Below the pieces are notes generated by a model. That model did no database searches, was not told where the DNA came from, and saw nothing but the letters and a program-made list of their open reading frames with translations. Positions 24,082-33,297 of a stretch of DNA of 64,000 nt are shown here, one piece after another. Each line of letters starts with the position of its first letter. Positions within the stretch are counted from its first letter, which is position 1. The DNA is from Ramlibacter sp. WS9 (GTDB lineage: Bacteria; Pseudomonadota; Gammaproteobacteria; Burkholderiales; Burkholderiaceae_C): contig NZ_RKMB01000008.1 of NCBI RefSeq assembly GCF_003797765.1, positions 1 through 64,000 on the forward strand, in the 5' to 3' direction. A program made the position numbers and the translations under genes.

Positions 24082-26631
24082 CTACTCGGTCGGGCTCGGC
24101 CGGCTTGGCATCTCGGGCAGCGGCTGCATCTGAATCATCGGCGTTACGGGCATCGCCGGCCCGGCCCCCGCCTCGCCCGTCTCCGGCCTCTCCGGCCTCT
24201 CCGGCCTGAGCACCGGGCGCTCACCCGCCGCGCGCGGCGCCACGTCCACCTGTTCGCGAGGAACGACGACGACCTGCCCTTGCCGGTCGCCGCGCAGCGT
24301 CACCGGGCCGCGGGCGGTCTCCGGCAAGCGCTGGATCTCGGGCACGTGCTGGAAGGACGGCGGCAGCGGCGGTGGGCTCCCCGGTTGCGCCATCACGGCA
24401 GATTCCGCCGGCAAGGATGGCACGGTCACGGCCGGCGGCTCGGCGACCACGGCCGGCTCGGGCAGCGGCTGCTGCATCTGCGACCCGCTGCTGCCGAACA
24501 TCCCCTGCCACCAGTCGTTCATCTTCCCCATCAACGGGTCCAGCACGCCCTGGTCGCGCGGCGCGGAGAACTTCGCCTTGGCGTCGACCACCTTCGCCTT
24601 GAGCGATTGCTGGAAGAAGTCTCCGACGACGTGGAGCGCGTTGTGCGCGCCCTGCCCCCAGGCATCGCCCGTCATCGTGACGCGGTTGTCGTTGAAGCCG
24701 ACCCACGCACCGCCCACCAGCCGCGGATGCATCAGGATGAACCAGCCGTCGGTGTTGGACTGCGTGGTTCCGGTCTTGCCCGCCACGTCGCCCTGGATGC
24801 CGAAGCGGCTGCGGATGCCCGCACCCGTGCCCTTGTCGATCACGCCGCGCATCACGTCGAGCAGGGTCTCCGCGGCTTGCAGCGACAGCGCCCGCTCCGG
24901 CGGCTTGGAGCCGAACTCCTCGATCACGCGGTGGTTGCGGTCTTCGATGCGGCTTACCACCACCGGCTCCATGTAGCTGCCTCCGTTGGCGATGCTGCCG
25001 AAAGCCGTGACCATCTCCTTGAGCGTGACGGGGCTGGTGCCCAGCGCCAGCGAAGGTACCTGGTCGAGTTTGCTCTGCCGCACGCCCATGTCCCATGCCA
25101 GTTTGGCCACGCGCTGCGGGCCGACGCGCTGCATCAGCTGGCTGGTGATCGTGTTCTTTGAATACGTCAGGCCGTCGCGCAAGCTCGTCGGCAGGCCGGT
25201 CGGCTCGCCCACGTCGCCCGGCTTCCACACGGTGCGCTCGTCGATGCGGATCTCCACCTCCTGGTCGATCAGGGTTTCGGCCGGGCTGATGCCCTGCTCG
25301 AAAGCCGCGCCGTAGACGAAGGGCTTGAAGGTCGAGCCCGGTTGCCGCCGGGCCTGCTGCACGTGGTCGAACTTGTCGTCGTTGAAGTCACGGCTGCCCA
25401 CCCACGCCTTCACGTGGCCGCTCGTCGGGTCCAGCGCCATGAAGCCGGCTTGGAGCCGCGTCTTCTCTTCCCAGAGCTTGTCCATCACCTGTGCATCGGC
25501 CAGCACTTTCTTCACGGCATCACCGTCGGCCAGGCCCGTGCCGACCGCGGCCCGGTATTCAGCGCTCTCGCGCACGAAGGTTTGCGCCAGTTCCTTGTGC
25601 GCCTTCCAGCCGCCACGACGCCACGCGGCATCGGCCGATTTCTGCAGCCTGTCGGCCTGCCGCGTGACGGCCTCGGTCGCCATGGTCTGCAGGCGCGAAT
25701 CGATGGTGGTGCGCAGCACCAGCCCGTCGGCATAGATGTTGTAGCCGCGCCGGTCGGCCCATTCGATCAGCCAGCGCCGCAGTTGCTGTGTGAGGTGCGG
25801 CGCCACGCCGATGTCTTCGACCTGGCGCTCGAACTCCAGGTTCAGCGGGCGGGTCTTGAGGGTGTCCAGTTTGGCCTGCGCCAGCTTGCCTTCTCGCGCC
25901 ATCTGGGCCAGCACGGTGTTGCGGCGCTGGAGCGACCGCTCGGGGTTGAGCACGGGGTTGTAATGGCTGGTGCCCTTGAGCATCCCGATCAACGTGGCGC
26001 TTTGCAGCTCGTCCAGCTCGCCGGCCGATTTGTCAAAGTAGGTGCGGGCCGCCATCTCGATGCCATAGGCGTTGTAGAGGAACGGTACGGTGTTGAGGTA
26101 GGTCTCCAGGATCTCGTTCTTGCTGTAGACCGACTCGATCTTGAAAGCCGTGATGGCTTCCTTGATCTTGCGTGTGATGGTGGGCGCGCGGCCGATCTCC
26201 TCGGGGAAAAGGTTGCGGGCCAGCTGCTGCGTGATGGTCGAGCCGCCCTGAAGGTTGCCGCGGGCGGTGTGCAGGGCGGCGCCGAGGGTGCGGCGAACGT
26301 CGAGCCCATGGTGATCGAAGAAGCGGCGGTCCTCTGTCGCGATGAGCGCGGCCAGGACATGGGGAGAGATGTCCGCGAGTTTCACCCACTCGCGATTGGC
26401 GCGCTTGAAGACGGCCAGCTCCTGCCCGTCGGCCGACAGCACGACGGTCGGTTGTTCGGTCCGGGCCTTGCGGATATCGCTGATGCCGGGTGTGAAAGGT
26501 ATCCACGCCAGCACATAAACGACCGGCAACAGCACCAATGCGGTGGCGATCTTCCAGGGGTGCCTGCGCAACCACGCCCACAGGCGGCGGCAGAAATCGG
26601 CGAAGGCGGCGGTCATACGGTCCAAGCTCAT
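24082..26631 (-). CDS. Class A penicillin-binding protein (PBP1A-like)
   Basis: Bifunctional peptidoglycan synthase, 849 aa from ATG 26631 (MSLDRMTAAFADF; the ORF runs to 26652). One membrane anchor (about 31-46) is followed by a GT51 glycosyltransferase with ATEDRRFFDHHGLD and GGSTITQQLARNLF, then the transpeptidase with SxxK in PGSTFKPFVYG, SxN in YSKNTITS and KTG in AGKTGTTQS. The last 130 residues are a Pro/Glu-rich, low-complexity tail not needed for catalysis. It polymerises and cross-links cell-wall strands at the inner membrane. Transcribed alone. Which PBP1 ortholog it is remains open. Confidence 0.9.
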   Translation of the reverse strand: MSLDRMTAAFADFCRRLWAWLRRHPWKIATALVLLPVVYVLAWIPFTPGISDIRKARTEQPTVVLSADGQELAVFKRANREWVKLADISPHVLAALIATEDRRFFDHHGLDVRRTLGAALHTARGNLQGGSTITQQLARNLFPEEIGRAPTITRKIKEAITAFKIESVYSKNEILETYLNTVPFLYNAYGIEMAARTYFDKSAGELDELQSATLIGMLKGTSHYNPVLNPERSLQRRNTVLAQMAREGKLAQAKLDTLKTRPLNLEFERQVEDIGVAPHLTQQLRRWLIEWADRRGYNIYADGLVLRTTIDSRLQTMATEAVTRQADRLQKSADAAWRRGGWKAHKELAQTFVRESAEYRAAVGTGLADGDAVKKVLADAQVMDKLWEEKTRLQAGFMALDPTSGHVKAWVGSRDFNDDKFDHVQQARRQPGSTFKPFVYGAAFEQGISPAETLIDQEVEIRIDERTVWKPGDVGEPTGLPTSLRDGLTYSKNTITSQLMQRVGPQRVAKLAWDMGVRQSKLDQVPSLALGTSPVTLKEMVTAFGSIANGGSYMEPVVVSRIEDRNHRVIEEFGSKPPERALSLQAAETLLDVMRGVIDKGTGAGIRSRFGIQGDVAGKTGTTQSNTDGWFILMHPRLVGGAWVGFNDNRVTMTGDAWGQGAHNALHVVGDFFQQSLKAKVVDAKAKFSAPRDQGVLDPLMGKMNDWWQGMFGSSGSQMQQPLPEPAVVAEPPAVTVPSLPAESAVMAQPGSPPPLPPSFQHVPEIQRLPETARGPVTLRGDRQGQVVVVPREQVDVAPRAAGERPVLRPERPERPETGEAGAGPAMPVTPMIQMQPLPEMPSRPSPTE

Positions 26632-26817
26632 GCGCGCATCTTCGCGGTGCACTCACGCTCGGGCTGTAGGACTTTGGCGCGACGGGCATGCCTGTTTGGC
26701 GCTGAACGCCCTCTCCTGCGCAGCACCCGACGGCCTGCACGCGGATGCGGCCTTGTCCTACACAGCTCTGCAATGGCTGAGCTAACAATTTGAGACCCCT
26801 CCAGTGGAGTTCGTTCA

Positions 26818-27015
26818 ATGGCTACTGCAACCGATACCTCTTTCCTGCCGCCCCTGCCCCGCCGGGCGGAACGGCCCGGTATGGACGTGCGCGAGCACCC
26901 TGGACGCATCGCCGGGCGCGGTACGGCCGGCCGCATCGTTTACCTGCGCGAGGTTCAGCGCGTCATCATGGAATCCAGTCTGCGCGACCTAATGGCGCAG
27001 CGCCGCGAGCACTGA
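26818..27015 (+). CDS. Small hypothetical protein, 65 aa
   Basis: A basic small protein whose C-terminal half (RIVYLREVQRVIMESSLRDL) is predicted helical and could bind nucleic acid or another protein. The first half is Pro- and Arg-rich. GGAG lies 8 bases before the ATG, a good ribosome site. No family recognised. It sits between the PBP gene's 5' end and the sulfur island, 42 bases before the YeeE gene. Confidence 0.5.
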   Translation: MATATDTSFLPPLPRRAERPGMDVREHPGRIAGRGTAGRIVYLREVQRVIMESSLRDLMAQRREH

Positions 27016-27056
27016 GCGCGGCGGGCGCTTCCATCGTGGCGGCCTAGAATCGGCCG

Positions 27057-28172
27057 ATGACCCCTGACGAGCTGGCGCGTCTTACCCAACAGGTCCTCTG
27101 GGCTTCTTTTTTCGTGGCACTTGCCCTGGGTGCGGTGGTGCAGCGAACCGGCTTTTGCACCATGGGCGCGGTCGCGGACGTCGTGACCATGGGCGACTGG
27201 AATCGCCTGCGTCAATGGGGCCTCGCCGCCGGCGTCGCGATCATCGGCTTCGGCGTGCTGGCCTGGGCCGGCCTCATCAACCCCGCACACGCTCTCTACG
27301 CATCCAACCGCTGGATCTGGCTGTCCGCACTCGTTGGCGGCGCCGTCTTCGGCTTCGGCATGGTGCTGTCGTCGGGCTGCGCCAGCAAGGCGCTGGTGCG
27401 GGTGGGCGGTGGCAACCTCAAGGCGCTGGTGGTCGTCATCGTCTTGGGAGTGGCAGCCTTCGCGACCTTGAAAGGGATCACGGCCGTGTGGCGCACCCAG
27501 ACGGTGGATCGCGTCGCGCACGAGTTCAGCACACCGGCGAGCCTGCCGGGCTGGGCCGCGCAGGCCCTGGGCGCGCAACCGTCCACGATCGGGCTGGTGC
27601 TGGCGCTGGCGATCGGTGGCGCGCTTGTCGCCTGGGCGCTGGCGGCCCGCGACTTCCGCAGCGCCACCAACCTGCTAGGCGGCATCGGTGTGGGTGCCAC
27701 CGTGGTCGCGATGTGGTGGATCAGCGGGCACGTCGGGTTCGTGACCGAGCACCCCGAGACATTGCAGGAAACCTTGTTGGCAACCAACTCCGGCCGCGCC
27801 GAAGCCTTCAGCTTCGTTTCGCCTATCGCCTACACGTTGGACTGGCTGATGTTCTACAGCGACACCAGCAAGCGGGTCACCATCGGCATCGTGTCGGTGT
27901 TTGGCGTGGTGACCGGCTCGGCGATCGTCGCCCTCTTGCAGCGCAGCTTTCGCTGGGAGGGTTTCGGCAGCACCGCCGACCTGGGGCACCATCTCACAGG
28001 CGCGGTGCTGATGGGGGTCGGCGGCGTCACAGCGATGGGCTGCAGCATCGGCCAGGGCGTCTCTGGCGTGTCCACCCTCAGCGCCACCAGCATCGTCGCT
28101 GTGGCCGCGATGATCGCCGGGGCCGTTGCGGCGCTGAAGTACCAGAGCTGGCGGCTGGAGCGGGACGCCTGA
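27057..28172 (+). CDS. YeeE/YedE-family (TsuA-like) sulfur-compound transporter
   Basis: 371 aa, about ten hydrophobic helices. Conserved small-residue and Cys motifs are present: RTGFCTMGAVADV near the start, VLSSGCASKALVRVGGGN in the middle and AMGCSIGQGVSGVST near the end. In TsuA such cysteines relay thiosulfate across the inner membrane. First gene of the sulfur island, separated by 94 bases from the DsrE-like gene. It probably imports or moves a sulfur compound for the Sox or sulfide enzymes; substrate not provable here. Confidence 0.85.
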   Translation: MTPDELARLTQQVLWASFFVALALGAVVQRTGFCTMGAVADVVTMGDWNRLRQWGLAAGVAIIGFGVLAWAGLINPAHALYASNRWIWLSALVGGAVFGFGMVLSSGCASKALVRVGGGNLKALVVVIVLGVAAFATLKGITAVWRTQTVDRVAHEFSTPASLPGWAAQALGAQPSTIGLVLALAIGGALVAWALAARDFRSATNLLGGIGVGATVVAMWWISGHVGFVTEHPETLQETLLATNSGRAEAFSFVSPIAYTLDWLMFYSDTSKRVTIGIVSVFGVVTGSAIVALLQRSFRWEGFGSTADLGHHLTGAVLMGVGGVTAMGCSIGQGVSGVSTLSATSIVAVAAMIAGAVAALKYQSWRLERDA

Positions 28173-28225
28173 CATGTTCCCCTGGTTGTAGGGTCCGCCC
28201 CCATCGCTGCCGAATCGCACTTGCC

Positions 28226-28234
28226 TTATATTGG
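28226..28234. promoter_or_regulatory. TATATTNG motif upstream of the DsrE-like gene, possible SoxR operator
   Basis: TTATATTGG is an AT-rich block in GC-rich surroundings, 33 bases before the DsrE-like start. The core TATATTNG recurs before soxC and soxY, so it may mark binding by the ArsR-type SoxR encoded next door. Weak on its own. Confidence 0.3.
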
Positions 28235-28266
28235 CGAAGACCGATAGATCAATCCAGGAGCAAGCG

Positions 28267-28695
28267 ATGAAAGCCGTGAACCGATTACTGCTGGTGCTGG
28301 CCGCCGTGTGGCTCTTTGCCGGAGCGGCGAATGCGCAGGACAAGGTGGTCTATCACATCGACAACACCGAAGCCCAGGCCACCAAGGGCCTGCGCAATGT
28401 CCGCAACCACCTGGACGTGGCGCCCGACACGAAGATCGTCGTGGTGACGCACGCCGAGGGCGTGGACTTCCTGATGGAAGGCGCCAAGGACAAGAAGAAC
28501 CCCAACATCGACTATGCGTCGCTGGTCAGCGCTCTGAAGGCGCGCGGCGTGAAGTTCGAGGTCTGCGACATCACCCTCAAGAACCGCAGCCTCAAGCGGG
28601 AGCAGTTCATCATGGACGCCGAATTCACGCCTTCGGGCGTGGTGCGCATCGGACAACTGCAGCTGCGGGAAAAATTTGCGTACATCAAGCCCTGA
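28267..28695 (+). CDS. Periplasmic DsrE/F-like family protein
   Basis: 142 aa with a Sec signal peptide (KAVNRLLLVLAAVWLFAGAANA) and a DsrE-like Rossmann fold (KVVYHIDNTEAQATKGLRNVRN, IVVVTHAEGVDFLMEGA). A single conserved cysteine appears in FEVCDITLKNRSL, where DsrE-type sulfur carriers hold a persulfide. AGGAG lies 6 bases before the ATG at 28267. It likely carries or senses sulfane sulfur in the periplasm, but a purely binding role is possible. Confidence 0.75.
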   Translation: MKAVNRLLLVLAAVWLFAGAANAQDKVVYHIDNTEAQATKGLRNVRNHLDVAPDTKIVVVTHAEGVDFLMEGAKDKKNPNIDYASLVSALKARGVKFEVCDITLKNRSLKREQFIMDAEFTPSGVVRIGQLQLREKFAYIKP

Positions 28696-28705
28696 GCGAG
28701 CAAGG

Positions 28706-29056
28706 ATGGCCAAGCGCTCCGCCAGCCCCGCACCGGCCCCGGCCCCAGGCCCGACGGAAACCGACGAGGTGTTCGAACTCGCGGCGGAGGTCTTTCGCGT
28801 GATGTCGGCGCCGATGCGCCTCAAGATCATCTCCAGCCTGTGCAACGGCGAGAAGAACGTGAGCGAGCTGCTGTCGGAAATCGCCACCACGCAGCCCAAC
28901 ATGTCGCAGCACCTCAACACGCTCTACCAGGCCGGCGTTCTGGGCAAGCGCCGCGAAGGTGTGCAAATCTACTATCGCATCATCAACGACCGCGTCGTGA
29001 CGCTGTGCCGCGCGGTCTGCACGCAAATTGCCATCGAAACGGACGTTGTCCGCTGA
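28706..29056 (+). CDS. soxR: ArsR-family regulator of the sox locus (SoxR-type)
   Basis: 116 aa winged-helix ArsR protein, HTH at TTQPNMSQHLNTLYQAGVLG. Cysteines at 46 (SSLCNGEK) and 101/105 (LCRAVC) are placed as in persulfide sensors of the SqrR/BigR type, where oxidation to a tri- or tetrasulfide relieves repression. The Ala/Pro-rich N-terminal tail is variable. It sits between the DsrE-like gene and the cytochrome/flavocytochrome pair. It likely represses sulfide and sox genes; the TATATTNG blocks before dsrE, soxC and soxY are candidate operators. The symbol is by family and context. Confidence 0.75.
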   Translation: MAKRSASPAPAPAPGPTETDEVFELAAEVFRVMSAPMRLKIISSLCNGEKNVSELLSEIATTQPNMSQHLNTLYQAGVLGKRREGVQIYYRIINDRVVTLCRAVCTQIAIETDVVR

Positions 29057-29086
29057 GCTGAAGTACCCCAACCGCAAGGAGAAGCA

Positions 29087-29398
29087 ATGAGAAGAACGAA
29101 TCTCGCGCTGGCGGCGCTGACGCTGGCGCTGCCGATACTGGGCCATGCCCAGGCACCCGATGCGCTGCACGTGCGCAGCTGGGCCGCCGCGTGCGCCAAC
29201 TGCCACGGCACCAATGGCAACGCGCAACCCGGCAACGTGGCGCTGGCCGGCATGGGCCAATCCGACATCGTGCAGAAGATGATGGACTTCAAGAATGGCC
29301 GCCGGCCGGCAACCATCATGCACCAGCTCGCCAAGGGCTACAGCGATGAACAGATCGCTGCCATCGCCGGCTACTTCGCCGCGCAGAAAAAACAATAA
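29087..29398 (+). CDS. Monoheme cytochrome c, sulfide dehydrogenase cytochrome subunit-like
   Basis: 103 aa, Sec signal (RRTNLALAALTLALPILGHA), one heme site CANCH with a distal Met in LAGMGQSD. Strong AAGGAG site before the ATG. Directly upstream of the flavocytochrome c flavoprotein gene, so it is the likely electron partner of that subunit. In Allochromatium the cytochrome subunit is diheme and twice this size; here only one domain is present, resembling SoxE/FccA-like small forms. Confidence 0.8.
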   Translation: MRRTNLALAALTLALPILGHAQAPDALHVRSWAAACANCHGTNGNAQPGNVALAGMGQSDIVQKMMDFKNGRRPATIMHQLAKGYSDEQIAAIAGYFAAQKKQ

Positions 29399-29408
29399 GG
29401 GGCGCATC

Positions 29409-30692
29409 ATGAAAAGACGTCAATTCGTCCAGGCCGCCGGTGCGGTGGGTTCGCTCGGCACCGCTGCCCTCGTCGCGGGTTGTGCCGGCATCGGCGGTGC
29501 ATCCGGCCCCAAAGTCGTCGTGATCGGTGGCGGCTACGGCGGTGCCACCGCCGCCAAGTACCTGCGTATGTGGTCGGACAACACGCTGAACGTGACGCTG
29601 GTGGAACCGAACGCCGCCTTCGTCTCGTGCCCCATCTCCAACCTCGTCCTGGGCGGCAGCAAGACGCTGGCCGACATCACCACACCCTACGACAACCTGT
29701 CGCGCCGCCACGGCGTGAAGGTCGTGCGCGACATGGCCACCGCCATCGACCCCGACAAGCGAATCGTCAAGCTGGCGAGCGGCACCGAGCTCCCCTATGA
29801 CCGCGTGATCGTTTCGCCCGGCGTGGACTTCATGTGGGAGACGGTGCCCGGCATGAACCGGCCCGGCGCGCAGGAGCGCGTGCTGCACGCCTGGAAAGCC
29901 GGGCCGCAAACGGCAGCACTGCGCCGCCAGCTGGAGGCCATGCCCGACGGCGGCGTGTACGCGCTGACCATCCCGCTCGCGCCCTACCGCTGCCCGCCCG
30001 GCCCCTACGAACGTGCCTGCCAGGTGGCGCACTATTTCAAGACGGCCAAGCCGCGCAGCAAGGTGCTGGTGCTGGACGCCAACGACGACGTCACGTCCAA
30101 GGGCGCGCTCTTCAAGAAGGCCTGGGCCGACCGCTACGCCGGCATCATCGAGTACCGCCCGAAGCACAAGGTGGTGGATGTCGATGCCGCCACCGGAACG
30201 CTGAAGTTCGAGTTCAACGACGACCTCAAGGCCGCGGTGCTGAACGTCCTGCCCGACATGCGCGCCGGCGACATCGCCGCGAAGACCGGCCTGGCCACCG
30301 CCAACAAGCGCTGGTGCGAGGTGGACTTCCTCACGTTCGAGTCCAAAGCGGTGAAGAACGTGCACGTGCTGGGCGACGCGATCCAGATCGCGCCGGGCAT
30401 GCCCAAGTCGGCCCACATGGCCAACCAGCATGGCAAGACGTGCGCGGCAGCCGTGATCGCGCTCCTCGCGGGCAAGGCCGTCAATGCGCAGCCGCTGTAC
30501 AACAACACCTGCTACAGCTTCGTCAGCGACAAGGACGTGATGCACGTGGCCAGCGTCCATCGCTACGACGCCGCGCAAAAAACCATGGTGACCGTTGCCG
30601 GCTCGGGCGGCGTCTCCGCCGCGGCCAGCGAGCAGGAAGGCGGGTACGCCATGGCCTGGGCGCGCAACATCTGGGCCGATACGCTGGCATGA
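29409..30692 (+). CDS. fccB: Flavocytochrome c sulfide dehydrogenase, flavin subunit (SoxF/FccB)
   Basis: 427 aa. Twin-arginine-like signal (MKRRQFVQAAGAVGSLG) with a lipobox-like LVAGC. FAD-binding GGGYGGATAAKYLR at the start of the mature protein. Redox cysteines appear in RCPPGPYERAC and in KRWCEVDF, matching the disulfide pair that attacks sulfide. It oxidises sulfide to polysulfide or sulfur in the periplasm and passes electrons to the adjacent cytochrome. The ATG at 29409 follows the cytochrome stop by 10 bases. Confidence 0.88.
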   Translation: MKRRQFVQAAGAVGSLGTAALVAGCAGIGGASGPKVVVIGGGYGGATAAKYLRMWSDNTLNVTLVEPNAAFVSCPISNLVLGGSKTLADITTPYDNLSRRHGVKVVRDMATAIDPDKRIVKLASGTELPYDRVIVSPGVDFMWETVPGMNRPGAQERVLHAWKAGPQTAALRRQLEAMPDGGVYALTIPLAPYRCPPGPYERACQVAHYFKTAKPRSKVLVLDANDDVTSKGALFKKAWADRYAGIIEYRPKHKVVDVDAATGTLKFEFNDDLKAAVLNVLPDMRAGDIAAKTGLATANKRWCEVDFLTFESKAVKNVHVLGDAIQIAPGMPKSAHMANQHGKTCAAAVIALLAGKAVNAQPLYNNTCYSFVSDKDVMHVASVHRYDAAQKTMVTVAGSGGVSAAASEQEGGYAMAWARNIWADTLA

Positions 30693-31678
30693 CCGTGGCC
30701 GTGCCGCGCACCCGCCGGTGGCGCGGCTGGCTGGCGGCCGTGGCGTGCGCCTGGGGCGCGACGCTCGCTCACGCCCAGACGCCGGCACCGGCACCGGCAC
30801 CGAGCGAACCGGCGATGGTCGCCCGGCAGCTGTCGGCCTCGGCGTGGGCGGTGGAGGGTTTGTCGGCCCTGGGCTCGGCCACCAACCGCAACTTCATCTC
30901 CAACGCCGGCTTCGTCGTGACACCGGACGGCGTCATCGTGATCGACGCACTGGGGTCACCCGCCCTCGCCCTGCGCCTGCTTGCGGAGATTCGCAAACAC
31001 ACGGGCAAGCCCGTCACCCACGTCATCGTCACGCACTACCACGCCGACCACATTTATGGCCTGCAAGCCCTGAAAGCGGCCGGCGCGAAAATCATCGCTC
31101 ACCAGGCGGCGCGCGAGTACCTCAACTCCGACACCGCGCGGCTGCGCCTGGAAGCGTCGCGCACCGAGCTCGCCCCATGGATCGACAAGGACACGCGCCT
31201 CGTTCCCGCAGACGAGTGGCTGGACGGCGAGCGCGAGCTGGTGATCGGCGGCGTGACCCTGCGGATCAAACCAGTCGGGCCGTCGCACACGCCCGAAGAC
31301 CTGGTGGTCTACCTGCCGCAAGAGAAAGTGCTGTTCGCGGGCGATCTGGTCTTTCGCAATCGCATCCCGTTCGTAGGCCAGGCCGACAGCCGCCAGTGGA
31401 TAAAGGCGCTGGACGCCCTGCTCTCTTTCGACGCCTCGGTGATCCTGCCGGGCCACGGGCCGGTGTCGACCGACGCGCGCAAGGACATGGAACTGACGCG
31501 TGACTACCTCGTGCACCTGCGCGGCATGATGGGCAAAGCCGCGAAGAACCTGGAACCGTTCGACGACGCCTACAAGGCCGCCGACTGGAGCCGTTTCGAA
31601 CAACTTCCGCTGTTCCGCGTGGCGAATCGGATGAATGCGTACAACACGTACCTGCTGATGGAGCGCGAGGGCGATTGA
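30689..31678 (+). CDS. Periplasmic MBL-fold hydrolase (SoxH-like)
   Basis: 329 aa, Sec signal at the N terminus (residues about 12-30), mature protein with the metallo-beta-lactamase signature THYHADHIYG and further metal ligands in GPSHTPEDLV, FAGDLVF and LPGHGPVS. Such proteins near sox genes are called SoxH-like; some relatives are zinc metallohydrolases of quinoprotein relays. The substrate is unknown. The ATG overlaps the fccB stop (ATGA), so it is co-translated. No gene follows for 290 bases; the stretch 31679-31968 holds only the operator region described next. Confidence 0.8.
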   Translation: MTVAVPRTRRWRGWLAAVACAWGATLAHAQTPAPAPAPSEPAMVARQLSASAWAVEGLSALGSATNRNFISNAGFVVTPDGVIVIDALGSPALALRLLAEIRKHTGKPVTHVIVTHYHADHIYGLQALKAAGAKIIAHQAAREYLNSDTARLRLEASRTELAPWIDKDTRLVPADEWLDGERELVIGGVTLRIKPVGPSHTPEDLVVYLPQEKVLFAGDLVFRNRIPFVGQADSRQWIKALDALLSFDASVILPGHGPVSTDARKDMELTRDYLVHLRGMMGKAAKNLEPFDDAYKAADWSRFEQLPLFRVANRMNAYNTYLLMEREGD

Positions 31679-31925
31679 TGCGGGTCCTGTCTCGCTGCGC
31701 GCGGTGGTCGCGGGCGTTGATTGGATGCGACGCCCGAAAACCGGAGATGCTTCCTGGATCGGGGTGGTAGGGCGTTCCCTGCAGCGAAGTAAAGGAGGAG
31801 GCGCCCTCCCGGCGCCGGGGGACATGAGCGGAGGGGAGCGCCCTGCCGCCCCGATCCCGCCCACCCGCTCCGAGCAACAGCGCCCCGCGACCTCGCGTAA
31901 ACCCCAACGCACAACAGCACCGCCG

Positions 31926-31953
31926 CGTATATATTCGTGAATCTGCATATACG
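31926..31953. promoter_or_regulatory. Inverted repeat before soxC, candidate SoxR operator
   Basis: Arms CGTATAT (31926-31932) and ATATACG (31947-31953) form a perfect 7-bp dyad, 14 bases apart. Inside is ATTCGTGAAT, itself a short dyad of the ATTC-GAAT type seen in BigR/SqrR-like sites. It lies 16 bases before the soxC start and overlaps the only AT-rich block for 200 bases. Confidence 0.5.
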
Positions 31954-31968
31954 AATTCTTACGCTACA

Positions 31969-33297
31969 ATGACCCACGGCCGGCTGCGCAAGGCGCCCGA
32001 AAACTTCCTCGACCGCGATGGCGTGTCGCAGGTGTTCGCGCAGGCGCGCAATGGGCGGCGCGACTTTCTGCGCGGGGCTTTTGCCGCGGCTGCCGCAGGC
32101 GCGGCGATCCCGACAGCCCGCGCGGCGCAGGGCGATCCCAACATCCTGGAACTGCCTGAACATTCCAAAGGCCTGGGCCAGGCCGTCGCCACGGACGGCT
32201 ACGGCAAGCCTTCGAAGTACGAGAGCAATGTGCAGCGGCGGCGCAGTCCGGGCTTGACCCAGACGCCGCAGGCTTCTGTGTCTTTCGCTCCGCTGCAATC
32301 GCTCTTCGGCATCGTCACGCCCAGCGGGCTGCACTTCGAGCGGCACCACCAGGGCTGGTGGGACATCGATCCTTCCAGGCACCGCTTCATGATCAATGGC
32401 ATGGTGAAGACGCCGAAGGTCTTCACCATGGACGAGCTGATGCGACTGCCGGCCGTGTCGCGTTTTCATTTCATCGAGTGCGGCGCCAACACCGGCATGG
32501 AATGGGGTAACGTGGCCGTGCCCACGTGCCAGTACACCCACGGCATGCTGTCGTGCAGCGAGTTCACCGGCGTGCCGCTCATCAGGCTGCTCGAGATGGC
32601 GGGTGCCGATTTCACCAACGGCAAGTTCGTGCTGGCCGAAGGCGCGGACGGCTCCTCGATGACGCGCACCATTCCCATGAGCCTGATTCGCTCCGGCGAA
32701 GTGCTGGTGGCGTACGGCCAGAACGGCGAGATGCTGCGGCCCGAGAACGGCTATCCGCTGCGTTTGATCGTTCCCGGCGTGCAGGGCGTGAGCTGGGTGA
32801 AATACCTGCGCCGCATCGAGGTCGGCGACCAGCCGTACGGCACCAAGGACGAGGTGATCCACTACGTCGATCTGATGCCCGACGGTTTGCACCGGCAGCA
32901 CAGCAGCATCCAGGAATGCAAGAGCGTGGTCACGACGCCTTCCGGCGGCCAGGCGCTGCTGGACAAGGGTTTCTTCAGCGTGACGGGCCTGGCGTGGTCC
33001 GGCCGCGGCAAGGTCAAGCGCGTCGACGTGTCTGTCGACGGCGGGCGCAACTGGCGCGCGGCGCGGCTGGAAACGCCGGTGCTCAGCAAGTGCCTGACGC
33101 GCTTTTCGTGCGACTGGGTGTGGGACGGCAAGCCCGCGATCATCCAGAGCCGCGCCGTCGACGAGACCGGCTACGTGCAGCCCACCTATCGGCAATTGCG
33201 TGCGGTGCGCGGCAAGGGCTCGATCTATCACAACAACGCGATCCAGTCGTGGCTGGTGGAGGAAAGCGGCGAGGTCAAGAATGTCCAAATGGGATAG
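31969..33297 (+). CDS. soxC: Sulfane dehydrogenase subunit SoxC (molybdenum enzyme)
   Basis: 442 aa. Twin-arginine signal with RRDFLRG (residues about 24-30). Sulfite-oxidase-fold molybdopterin domain with the Mo-ligating cysteine in FIECGANTGMEW and a C-terminal dimer domain. Together with SoxD it oxidises the sulfane sulfur left on SoxY, giving full six-electron yield and no stored sulfur. The stop lies inside the overlapping SoxD frame. A presumed TATATTNG-type promoter region lies just upstream. Confidence 0.92.
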   Translation: MTHGRLRKAPENFLDRDGVSQVFAQARNGRRDFLRGAFAAAAAGAAIPTARAAQGDPNILELPEHSKGLGQAVATDGYGKPSKYESNVQRRRSPGLTQTPQASVSFAPLQSLFGIVTPSGLHFERHHQGWWDIDPSRHRFMINGMVKTPKVFTMDELMRLPAVSRFHFIECGANTGMEWGNVAVPTCQYTHGMLSCSEFTGVPLIRLLEMAGADFTNGKFVLAEGADGSSMTRTIPMSLIRSGEVLVAYGQNGEMLRPENGYPLRLIVPGVQGVSWVKYLRRIEVGDQPYGTKDEVIHYVDLMPDGLHRQHSSIQECKSVVTTPSGGQALLDKGFFSVTGLAWSGRGKVKRVDVSVDGGRNWRAARLETPVLSKCLTRFSCDWVWDGKPAIIQSRAVDETGYVQPTYRQLRAVRGKGSIYHNNAIQSWLVEESGEVKNVQMG

